Assembly: GCA_026936325.1 (NCBI GenBank)
Contig: JAPTHN010000003.1
Span: 64,306,692 to 64,370,691, forward strand
Reading direction: 5' to 3'
Length of the DNA: 64,000 nt
Origin: Platynereis dumerilii
Lineage: Eukaryota; Annelida; Polychaeta; Phyllodocida; Nereididae
This document shows, piece after piece, positions 34,101 to 49,400 of this stretch (its first letter is position 1; each line of letters starts with the position of its first letter). The translations under genes and the position numbers were made by a program. Below the pieces are notes generated by a model. That model made no database searches, was not told the DNA's origin, and worked only from the letters and a program-made list of their open reading frames with translations.

Positions 34101-36978
34101 GAGGTGTTTACACATCTCATTAAAAATCAACAAATGGACTTACACTAGGATATTTATTGATTTGTTGACAGGCTTCTTAGGAAAACTGTGTCGTACGACT
34201 GTTTTAAGACACCTGAAACACAAAATATTTGAAAAAACATTAATAACAGATGGACAGATAGATATATAGATATATAGACAGACAGCCAGTAAAGAAAGGG
34301 AAACATCAAAATCACTCACCATCTCCTGTAAAGTTGAAGAGCGAAGACAACTTCATCAGACAAAGAAGACAGCTCCAGACTCGAGTGTTCAATATCTTTC
34401 TTATCTTCAGGCAATGTTTCTGACAAGAATTCTTGAAGCAGTTGACACACAGCTATAAGTGGAGCGCTGCAAAACAAGAATTCATGAAGGATTACAACAA
34501 CCGTCATAATTGGAAAATTTGAGCAGCTCTTTAGTAAGTTTATATTTTTCGGAGATTCAAAGAATAAGCATCCAATACGAACCTTTCTAAAGCTGTAAGA
34601 TCCCACTTCATAAAAGCCAAAGTCTTCAGAGCGAGCCTCTTCAAAGCTCTTGATCTTTTGTTTTCAAAGAACTTGTCATCTGGAACATTATTTAATGCAG
34701 AATTACATCACAAATTTTTCAAATGTAAAGCCCAAAGACTGTGCTCAATTGATCTGTCAACACTTCAGGTCAAGGAATCCCCAAGAAAACTGAAGTTATT
34801 AGTGCTGTTTTATATGAAGAAGTGACAGAGATAACTCACATAAAGTTCCCATAATACTGAACACAACTGATACGCTCAGAGATTGGTGTTTCCTGTTCCA
34901 TAAAGGCACTTACAATTTATGTAGATTTAGCGTAGTGAATTTGCTTTATGAGTGAGAGTAAATAGGGACTTCTGTCATTTTTTCAACAAATCAAAATCTA
35001 CACAATTACCTGTTAAAACACAATTTCATGAAAGATAATTTACATACACAAGCGTGATTACTCACCAGCCTGCAGCAGGTCGTTTGTCCCAGGAGTGCTA
35101 GGGGGTCCTGCAGGGTTCAACTGCTGCTGCTGCTGTTGTCCAATCTGAATATTTCTTGAGACTTGAACAGCAATCTGAGACTGTCGGAGGAACGTCACAG
35201 CCAGATGCACCCCTGATGGGTCTGGAACATCACAAGTAAACAAGTTTACAATGACTAGAATACTGACATGAACCACAAATATGTCACCCAAGACACTGGA
35301 GTACCTAGCAATAGATGTACACATTACAGTGGCGTCACCAGGGGGGGCCGGAGCCCCCCCTGAAATTCACTTGGCTCCCCCTCTGGCCCCCCCCCCTAAT
35401 TTTGAGCTTAAACCTATTGTCCCATAGTAATTACCAGTCACATGGCCCCCCAGATGAACGGCCTGCCCCCCCCTTCGCCCCCGCGCTATAATTGATTGCA
35501 CATGACATCACTGTCATTCAGACAAGAGGGCACTGGAGTTACTGGTGTGGCAAACAGTGGAGACACCTGGTGAATAATGAGAACTTGCGAACCATGACCC
35601 TCCTCGCATAAGGCCCTAAATTTCCACAGACAGACCGATAAACCTTCACAGACATAAAAGTTAAGAAGTATAGGGGGTATAAAAATAACAGATCACCTTC
35701 AACAGAACTTTCACAATACTGATGGCAACGGTGCTCAGGACTCAGATTAGCCGAAAGCAAGAGTGAGTTGCGACGAAACAGCCGAAACAAGGAGAAACGG
35801 TGCACTGGGGCCAGCTCGCCGACACTGGCCGCCTCCCAAATTATGCATGCACTGAGGGAATCCTACATGTGTGACGTCATTATCGTCATATCCGGTTCCC
35901 GGGCGGGTACTCACTCTGAATGGGCGTATATAGAGGCTCCACTGGATGGTACTGGTTTTTTGGCCTTTTAGGGGCCGACCAGATGATCTTTGGGGGGGGG
36001 GGGGGGGGGCTATGGATATTTGGTGAAAAAAAAAGATTGCTTCCCACTTGACACTGAAAAAAAAAGTTTGTTCAGCACATGGAAAAAAAAAAAAAAGTTT
36101 GTTTCCACCTGTAGCTAGGGTACCTTAATGTTAAAATTCCGATAAAAAGTTTGTCGCGAGTACGCAAGCGAAAAAAATTGTTCGTCGACGCATCGTGACC
36201 GCAAAAAAAAGTTCGTCCCGGGGGTAAAGTTCATAGCCCCCCCCCCAACTATCGTCTGGTCGGCCCCTTAGGATTAAAATGGTTTTGGTTTTTTTACAAT
36301 TCTGATTAATTTGGTTCTGGTTTTTGAATCCCCAACATGTTTGGTGTCGTTACAATCGGCTTGAAAAGAGGATTTTTCCTGTAGAATTAGAACGGTTTGT
36401 GGTTTTGGCATTAGTTTGTGGATTAGAATAGTTCTGGTTTTCAAAATCGCCGTGGCGCATCCGTATCCCAAAGTCCACGAACTACCCCCCCCCCCCGGGA
36501 TCCGGATCATCTTGCCGCTTTCGCCGGGCTTTTATGTTCGGCTAGTGAAAGTGCCTTCGGTACTGAAGGCACAATCGGCAGCCAATCGAGGCCAAACGGC
36601 TAGCCAGGGCAGATTCGGCAGAACCAATCGTGTGCTGCCTTTGCCTATTATAAACTCATCCAGTTTCATTTCACTGATTTCAAACGAATTCGCCTTGGAC
36701 CTTCGATCCCATCCCTTTTCCCCCGCCCCTGACCGATGGCGACAGCCGAGTGAGCGACCGACGAAATCCCCCCAGCTCGGCGACCGGCGAAATCCCCCCT
36801 GCCCTCGACCGCGACAACTTCAAAGCGAGGAAAAACGCAGATAAATCCACCGACCTGGCGATTCCTGGCTCAAGTGCTCCTCGAGTAGATTCTCATTAAG
36901 CAGGAATTCAAACCATTCTATCTTATCAGGAGTTCTAGGCCTAGCAACTAAAGGATCAATCGGCATCACGTCCGTCAT
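25180..36978 (-). CDS. INTS8: Integrator complex subunit 8, 19 exons, 3' end missing
   Basis: Integrator subunit 8, part of the nuclear complex that cleaves nascent snRNA and other transcripts and recruits PP2A. Coding exons, 5' to 3': 36978-36855, 35221-35066, 34679-34583, 34466-34320, 34212-34144, 34089-33993, 33778-33718, 33533-33357, 32890-32798, 32344-32216, 31030-30933, 30784-30661, 30438-30374, 28529-28384, 27975-27848, 27434-27318, 26934-26730, 25782-25670, 25264-25180. Similarity to human INTS8 is clear at the start (WFEFLL), NKRSRALKRLALK, NEMACQISYDLGA, GRLAGY, LPIQSR and GRLIAALSQDL. Exon phases agree except at exons 5/6, where a 54-nt intron and the frame leave the junction uncertain. 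Exon 2 encodes a short glutamine run. About 743 codons are present; human has about 995, so the last quarter lies left of 25,180, probably outside the window. Confidence 0.9.
25303..25430 (-). mobile_element. Diverged SINE fragment (family S1)
   Basis: Resembles the tail half of the S1 SINE at 25,432-25,638 (gggcttcatatcctgta against gggctttacgtcctgta) but is heavily diverged. In INTS8 intron. Confidence 0.4.
25432..25638 (-). mobile_element. tRNA-derived SINE, family S1
   Basis: On the minus strand: GGTTGGTCTAGTGGTAGC (A-box-like) near the start, GGGTTCGAATCC (B-box) about 35 nt on, then a conserved body and an (ATCC)n tail at 25,432-25,445. Same family as 27,068, 28,604/30,155, 44,275 and 53,850. 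Lies in the intron between INTS8 exons 18 and 19. Confidence 0.8.
25955..26280 (+). mobile_element. tRNA-derived SINE, family S2
   Basis: A-box-like GGTATAGAGGTTAAGG and B-box GGGTTCGAACT about 50 nt apart, a long conserved body with GATGAGACGTTAAA, and an (ATCT)n tail. A second copy lies on the minus strand at 32,413-32,690. Confidence 0.75.
26461..26556 (-). mobile_element. SINE S1, tail fragment
   Basis: Only the 3' part of the S1 family (from GAGGACACGGCAATGAG to the tail); head missing. Confidence 0.6.
27068..27274 (-). mobile_element. tRNA-derived SINE, family S1
   Basis: Full-length but diverged copy, with a small internal duplication of the GCTACAAGCACGCTACTA region. Lies in an INTS8 intron. 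Confidence 0.75.
28716..28929. mobile_element. 214-bp MITE with TTA duplication, Harbinger-like
   Basis: Inverted ends GGCCACACATAATTGAT and ATCAATTATGTGTGGCC (arms about 25 bp with minor mismatches), flanked on both sides by TTA (28,713-28,715 and 28,930-28,932). A 3-bp TWA duplication is typical of PIF/Harbinger elements. The centre is homopolymeric A and T. Confidence 0.65.
29261..29991. mobile_element. Non-autonomous hAT element 2
   Basis: Ends TAGGGCTGCAACGGTT and AACCGTTGCAGCCCTA with an exact 8-bp duplication GCTTTTTT (29,253-29,260 and 29,992-29,999). Inserted inside hAT element 1. Subterminal regions repeat ACGGTTCGGT-like words. No transposase ORF. Confidence 0.8.
31202..31479. mobile_element. 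278-bp MITE with GGGCGTTTTCGGAAAT ends
   Basis: Left end GGGCGTTTTCGGAAAT and right end ATTTCCGAAAACGCCC are exact inverted repeats, with weaker pairing further in (ACGGGT/ACCCGT). I found no clear target duplication, so the superfamily is open. Lies in an INTS8 intron. Confidence 0.6.
32413..32690 (-). mobile_element. tRNA-derived SINE, family S2
   Basis: Minus-strand copy of the family at 25,955, with (AGAT)n on the left and the B-box region GGGTTTGAACCC at about 32,666-32,677. A further diverged fragment of the tail follows to about 32,745. Confidence 0.75.
35330..35500. mobile_element. C/G-rich hAT-like end fragment
   Basis: Begins CAGTGGCGTCACCAGG, a sequence typical of hAT termini, followed by runs of G and C. 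No matching inverted end was found, so it is probably truncated. In INTS8 intron 1. Confidence 0.3.
35971..36267. mobile_element. 297-bp MITE with TTA duplication, Harbinger-like
   Basis: Ends GGGGCCGACCAGATGAT and the inverted counterpart ATCGTCTGGTCGGCCCC, flanked by TTA at 35,968-35,970 and 36,268-36,270. Homopolymeric G and C tracts lie just inside each end. In INTS8 intron 1. Confidence 0.65.
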
Positions 36979-37368
36979 CTTTCCAATTTGCCAGAAATTT
37001 TCAAAGCGGAAATGCCAACGTAGAAATTTTGTCTGGACTTGGCGACTTCCGGAATGATTTCTTGTGGAGTTAAAAGTTGTGTATTTGCTTAAATTTAGTG
37101 ATTTTAACTGCCCTGATGATTATTTAAGCTCAGTCAATGTCAAGAAAGTTCTTGTCTATGATGGTTCACCTGTGCAGACCATCATATTGGGTGATTATTG
37201 CTTCTAAATGAGTGAAAGTCTCCTTAAATTTACCAGACATATCAGACCCAAAAATGTTATGAGTGGCTCATAGTCATGCATGTGTATCACTCAATGAGTC
37301 TAAATCAATGATGACAATGATGCCTTAGATAGCCATTCTGACTGTGAAAGCGAGTTAAACAGTGCACA
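36979..37368. promoter_or_regulatory. Divergent promoter between INTS8 and the F-box/E2 gene
   Basis: About 390 bp separate the INTS8 start codon (minus) from the predicted F-box/E2 start (plus). It contains ACTTCCGGAA at about 37,044, a full ETS/GABP-type site common in bidirectional housekeeping promoters. CpG dinucleotides concentrate on the INTS8 side (36,700-36,860). No TATA box stands out. Transcription starts are not determined. Confidence 0.5.
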
Positions 37369-42301
<4,933 letters not shown>

Positions 42302-43496
42302 TACTGATGAACTATTGTAGGATTTTGACCCCCCCCACATGCATCTAAAACGATTTTTTTTTACCCCCCCCCATGCATTAACTTCGATTTTTTCACCCCC
42401 CGTACATACATCAAAAAAAATTTTCATTATTACATTGCGTAGGCCTGAATAGAGCCGATAGTCCCCCCCCCCATACATCTGCAGTGAATTCCGCGAGTGC
42501 CCCCCTTGCATCTAAAACGTATTATCGCTCACCCGTACATACATCATACGAAAAATAAACCAGCCCGACCACCCCCCCCCAGAGTTTAAAATGGAACATT
42601 TAAAGAATAGATCTAAAAGTACTCTGCCAAAATGAAATCGTTGAAATGCCTACAGGATCAGAGCCTGTGGGAATTTGAAACTAGCTGTATGAAATCCTGT
42701 GTTAACTATTAATATTAAATCATTAAATAATTATCTGTAACTTATAATAGCATTATTCATAATCTCCGCTGTTGAGTATCCCAATGCTTAAGTACAGTCT
42801 TTGTGCAACTCATTTAAATATTAATTGGTCTGTAATTAAGAGAGGAGTAACAATTTCAAAGTTTAGCATTTAAGTCTTTCTAAATCATTGGATGGAAACA
42901 GGTTTTATTGCAAATTGGCAGGGGCCTATGGGATTTTTTTATTATACTGAATTTCTGTTCTTACAAAAATTCCATTGCACTATGGAAGAAGTTTTTAGTA
43001 TTATTGATTGATCAATCAAAATTTCATTTCAATTAACTGCTTGGTATGTACACATGAATACATGTGTTACTGTGATATTTTCTATGTTATTAAAATGAAA
43101 GGTTTGTGAATGACAAGTGTTGAATAAATCATGCATTGTAATGTCAAGTTTGTGAGCGTCTATTTCGTGCATTTTTCATTTTTCTTTAATTAGTAGTTAA
43201 GACTCAACTTGAGAATATTATGAACTCTTTGTATTTTTGAATCATTTTATGAAATATCGTATTTCTTTGATTAATTGTCTACTCCCAATTTTCGGCAGAG
43301 AAACGGCCTACCTGAAATAAGTGCCGAGTGTACAGATGTACACAAATAAGTGTCTTCTGGCAATACAGCTTAGCATGATCAGAGGAAAAAAATAAGTGCC
43401 TTGGTTTTTACTTGAGAAAATATGGCAAGAATGCTAAGGACTCTAGGTGGCAGCACTTGCCAGTCCATCCCTCTGGTGGATTAAGCATATACTAAA
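42302..43496 (+). other. 3' UTR of the F-box/E2 gene, then GATB upstream region
   Basis: Begins with four or five runs of C followed by CATGCAT- or CATACAT-like words (42,329-42,590). AATAAA signals lie at about 42,555 and 43,122. Just before the GATB start, AGGTGGCAGCACT and CCACCAGAGGG (minus strand, about 43,473) resemble a CTCF site. No further gene seen. Confidence 0.45.
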
Positions 43497-46400
43497 ATGG
43501 CTGCTGCAAAAGTCATGCTTGCAAGGTCTCTCAAATATCATGGAATTTGCAGCCTATGCCACAGAAAATTGAGTACTGCTGCAGCTGAGAAGAATGTAGG
43601 AGTGAAGAGGAACAGGTAGAAATAAGATAGATGGCCTGTCCTTCTGTGTAAAGTGGTCATTGCATGTGTTAGATGTTTGACACTTTTAAAAGTCTTCATT
43701 CTTGAACAATAGATTCTGAAGATGACAACATTGTCAACATGGTCAGATGATTGCTGCAGATCAGCCAGTACAGTTTGGAATTAAAAAGATTTTGAACATG
43801 TACAAATATGTAGCAACTCACCCCAAGTAGTATGGGAAATAGATGCGTAATATTTTACTGTTAATTTAAAATTGGTGCTTGGTATGAAATGTTGCTCTTG
43901 ATTGCAGAAAACTGAAGCCTGTTATTGGTCTGGAGGTTCACGCCCAAATTGCTTCCTCGTCAAAACTATTTTCTGGTGCAGGGACCAAATTTGCTGCTCC
44001 AATTAATGAACAGGTTGCCTTCCTAGATGCTGCGTTGCCTGGAACTTTGCCAGTCTTAAACAGAAGCTGCGTTGAAGCAGGAATCCTCACTGCATTAGCG
44101 TTGAATTGTAAGATCAATCTGGTTTCTACATTTGACCGAAAACATTACTTCTATGCAGATTTGCCGGTGAGTAGAACAATAATGTAATTATTGTTGCTTT
44201 TCAGTTTCATGTAGAATTCTTGTTTTATAGGCTCATAGTACTTCATAACATGTGATGAATCTGATGATAATGGCAATTGCTGGGTGGTACCTGGTTCGGA
44301 TTCAGCTCTTGCCGTGTCACTTGGACCTATTTTGGATGGCTGGTTCAGTCATCCTTTGCCTCATTGCCATGTCCTCCTTCTTTGCTAAGCCTAGCAAGTT
44401 CATAAATACAGTACGGCATAAAGCCCCAATCATCCATCCATTGTTTAATGTGGGTAGCCAACGAATGTCCCCACCTGGATTGGATGGTATGTCATTGTTT
44501 TGTTTTAACATTAAGTGCAGCTTCCAATGTATAATTTAACAAATCTTGGCCATCTACAGTTCTTTGAATTTGTTATCGCAGGCCGGATACCAAATCACAC
44601 AACAAAGACAAGCTTTAGCAAACGACGGGAGAGTGATTTATTACGTCAAAAATGGACGACAAATGCGACAACAAAGTGCAAGAATTACTCAACTGCAGTT
44701 GGAGCAAGACAGTGGCAAGTCATTGCATGATGCTGAGGACAGAGTCAGTCTGATAGACCTCAACAGGGCAGGTATGTGAAGATTTCATTTCCTTTCAATG
44801 TGTGCAACAAATTTAAGATATGAAACAGTATGGCTATTAATAAATGGACATTTTGAAATGTTTTCGTTTGCATTGATTGTGGTCTCATCGAGAGTTTAGA
44901 CCCCTTCAGCTGTCTGTAGTGGTCAGTTGGTCTCATGACTGTCAATTGTGGCCGAAGGTCAAGTTATAAAACGGGAGGCTCCAGAGAGTACTGGGTCCCA
45001 GCATTACCCCTCAACAATGTCAGACCATGTACATACATGGCCAGACAGCCAAAGAAGCCAATTAGAGCAAGAGCTTTTGGCAATCAAGTCCCGAAAATGT
45101 TTTTTTGCAATGAAACTCATTCAGAATCAAGTTACGAAGGTCAACATTAAGCTTTTAAAAGCAGTCATCTCTTACCTGATAGTGAATGATTGTAATGTAA
45201 GTAAAGTATACATGGTTTTACATGTACATGATTGTTCTGTCTGACTTCAGGCATGGGCCTCATGGAAATTGTGACAGAGCCAGACTTTTCTTCGCCAGAA
45301 GAGGCAGCTGCTTTTGTCAGAGAACTACATTTGATTTTGAGGAGAATAGGAACTTGCAGCTGCAAAATGGAAGGTAAGATTACTATTGTTTTTCATAATT
45401 TTCTTTTAAAGGTAAGCAATTTCAGTCCATCTACACACTTCAACTAATATTACAGTCATACCATTATATCACATGACTTTTTGACATAACAATGAGCAGT
45501 CACTGAATCGCTAGCTACCAGCTACATCACAGAATTGTAGCTAAACAGAAATGTTTAATTTTCAAACAAAAAATCCTTTTAAGGACTGCGGCATTGTATG
45601 ATAATGAGGAGATTACAAAAGCTGAGCCAAAAAGATTTTGTGACCTTCCTGGTGTACATCAATATGATGTCTTAAACCTGAGAAATGTTTGTAAAATGTT
45701 TTGTGATGAGGAGTAAGAGACGTGGTATGACCCAGCTCCTATGGGGTAGGTATTGAGTCAAATTCATACCTATACCCTTTAGGAGCTGAGCCATGTCGAT
45801 TTATGTCCGGCATTTATCAGACCTTGATATAACAGGATGTTATTTTTGTTGCGAGACGTAGCGAGAGCTACCATAGATTTATGCAAAGTGAATCAGTTGT
45901 ATTAATAAGTTTGAAAAAATGTATAAGTACTGGATTTTCATTAAAAAAAGATAGAATAAACTCAATAGAAGCTGTGCAACAGTGCTTTTCCTTGAACCAA
46001 ATTACCATTAGACACAGCGGCAAATTAAGGGCACATGCTGGTCGAAAAATGTGTGTATGCTGTCCAGAAGAAACTTTTGCAGCTAGAGCTATGAAATTTT
46101 ACACAGGTCTTCAGGGCACCAAATTATGACCCTCCATGAAATTTTAAGTTGTCATGGTTACGGTTGCCATGGCAACAAAGAATTTTACATATTTTTAAGT
46201 ACGCGGCCTTACAAAAAATTCATCTCAAGACTGAGCTATCAGAATAATCAGAACTCATTTATTTTTAGCTAGCCATAGGCGTAGCTATTGGAATGGGTGA
46301 GGAGTGTATGGGATTCTGAAACCATAAAGTGCAACCATGCAACCAGCAACCATGCAACCAGCAACCATGCAACCATGAGGCGTAAAACACAAACAAACAA

Positions 46401-49400
46401 ACAAACAAACAAACTGTTATCACAGACAATGCTTTGGACAAGCCACAGCATTAACGGTTCCAGGGGTAACAACGATGAGCGCTACATTAGTAACAACGAT
46501 GAGCGCTACATTACATGCGATTTATGTGAAAAGAACTTGCATATTAAATGTGAAAAGGTTACAGTGGACCTTTATAATGTGTTAAGAGACCCCATTAATG
46601 GAGGAACTTGTTGGTTCTGCAAGAAGTGCAGAGATGCTGCTGTCCCTTTACATAGGCAAATGGCCCAGCTCCGATTAGAGCAGACCGAAATCAACAAGAA
46701 AGTGGATACTCTGGACAAAGACAAAGTGAGCAAAGCTGACCTTGAGGAAGAAGTCATCAAGAACATAGGTGGAACTAGAGTGGAAGCCAAGGTGAAAGAA
46801 ATAGTGGAGTCCAAGGTCCAAGAGGTCATTCCAAGAGGTACAGTGCGACAAATGATCAGAGAAGAACTGCAGGAGACCGAAGACATAGAAACGAGAAAGA
46901 ACAACATTATTGTTTATGGACTTGAGGAAAAGTCAGGGGACGACGCAGATGCAACAAAGAGGATCGAAAGGACAAATCTCGAGGAGATCTTCAGGCATGT
47001 TGACACAAACTACTCCAGCGAGAAAATACTTGAAGCCACGAGACTGGGCAAGAAAGTGGATGCCAAAACCAGGCCCATGCTGGTGAAATTTGCTAACCAG
47101 GAGGCAAAAGAAAATATTATGAAGAACTTGTCGAAATTAAAAGACTCAGACTGGCACCGATCTATATCGATCAACCATGATATGACGCAGAACCAGAGGA
47201 AAGTCAAACAAGACCTGCTGCAGAAGTCAAGAAATGAAGATGGGGCGAATAGCGGCCTTTTTTTATACAAGATTGTGGGGAGGCCAGGAAGGGAGAAAGT
47301 GGTAAAGAAAAAGAAACCGGAACAAGAGGAGGCAAACAACCGACCAGGGGAAGAGCAGAACCAAGCAGAGCAGGCGACCACTTGAACATCTGGTATTCTA
47401 ACGTAGACTCCGTCTCTAACAAAATTAATGAATTGATCTTCCGGATAGACAACTCGAGCTCCAGGCCTGATATCATATCACTAACAGAGGTTAAGTCTAA
47501 AAGTTTGAGGTACCAGCTAGCAGTGGAAGAGATCTCCATACCGGGCTATATCACTTATGCGAATATTGAAGAAACGACTGGAAGGGGCGTTGCCATTTAT
47601 GTTTCCTCAAGGCTTATCTCATCTGAAGTGGAAAAACCGAACTTCTCGACCTTCAAGGAATTTATAACAGTGGACATCAAACTAAGAGACGACGACACGC
47701 TGCGAATCTGTACAATCTACCGCAGTCCAAGATCTACTTGTGAGAACAACGACAGCCTGAACGAAATGCTTTGGGGTCTGTACCAGGAAGAGAAGTCCCA
47801 CATGCTGGTCATTGGAGACTTTAACTATCCAGAGATTGAGTGGACTAACAACTACTGCAGAGGCTCTTCTGATTCAGAGGCAGGCAAATTCCTTACGACA
47901 GTTAACAATTGCTCGTGGTACCAACACATAGATAAACCGACGAGGGCTAGAGGAGATAATGCACCGAGTGTTTTAGATTTAGTCCTTACCAACGAAGAAG
48001 GCATGGTGGAGAAGATAAATTACGACAGTCCAATTGGAATGAGTGATCACTGTGTGCTAAATTTCAACTTTGTATGCTATGCAAAGAAATCATACCCCAA
48101 GTCTGAGAGATTTAACTTCAGGAAGACTAACAAGACTGCACTAAGAGAGGACTTATCGCTAGACTGGAAGAACGCTATGACGAACATGTCTGTTGATGAA
48201 ATGTGGCAATACCTGGTAGACAAGATCAAGCAATCGCAGGAGAGGAACATCCCCAAACAAATCTTCAGAAACAACCAAGATAGACGTTGGATGACCCCAT
48301 TAGATAAGGAAACGATCAGAAAAGTCAGGAAGAAGAATAGAGCTTGGAGCAGATACATGGAAACGAGGGAAGACAGCAAAAGATTAGAATACATCAGACT
48401 CAGAAACCAGGTCCGAGGTTTAACTAGAAAAGCCAAAGCATGGAATGAAAGAGAGGTAGCGAAGGACATAAAGAAGAACCCAAAGAAATTTTGGAAAATG
48501 GTAAACAGCAAATTGAAGACAAAAGGGTGTATCCCAGATCTCGAGGTAAATTCAAGCAGAGGACGAAGAACAGTAACCGAGGATAGAGACAAGGCCCAGG
48601 AACTTGCTAACTTCTTCTCTTCAGTGTATGTCCAGGAACCGGATGGTGAAGCTCCTAACATGGGACCGCCCCTAGACATCAATTTCAGCACCAGGCCCAA
48701 AATTACAGAGGATGAGATAAGAAGAAAGATCAACAAACTCAAGTTAGATAAGTCACCAGGACCAGACCAAATTTCGCCTTTCATTATCAAGGAATGTGCT
48801 GATCAGCTAATTCAACCCCTCCGGATTATATTCCAACGATCTTTGGACTTAGGGACCCTACCTAAACAGTGGAAGGAAGCAAACGTGTGTGCCATACACA
48901 AGAAAGGATCACGCAAGCTCTGCGATAATTACAGGCCAGTCAGCCTGACGAGTATAGTTTGCAAAATTTTGGAATCACTCATCAGGGATGCAATAATGGA
49001 CCATATGTTGAGCCATAATCTATTCTCGAAATTTCAATATGGATTTTTACCCGGTAGGTCAACTGTGCTACAACTCTTAAAGATCCTAGATGACTGGACT
49101 GATGCCTTGGACAACGGCTACCAAATTGAGGCAATTTATTTAGATTTCCGCAAGGCCTTTGACACAGTTCCCCATAAAAGGCTAATCAATAAGATCAAGC
49201 ATTACGGCATTACAGACCCGGTGGTCCGGTGGATCACTGATTTCCTGAAAGAAAGGACCCAGACTGTTAAAATTGGGGATGAGACGTCTGACAGGATCAA
49301 TATCTACAGCGGAATACCCCAGGGATCGGTCTTAGGACCAGTCCTATTCCTGATTTACATTAACGACCTACCGAATGCTGTCGAACTGGATGCCTTTATA

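Noticed and set aside
46288-46511. N-terminal extension of LINE ORF1
   Set aside because: This part reads through GCAACCAT repeats, a SINE tail and (AAAC)n before the PHD finger; it is not LINE protein.
48077-48790. 237-residue minus-strand ORF
   Set aside because: Shadow of the LINE ORF2 on the opposite strand.
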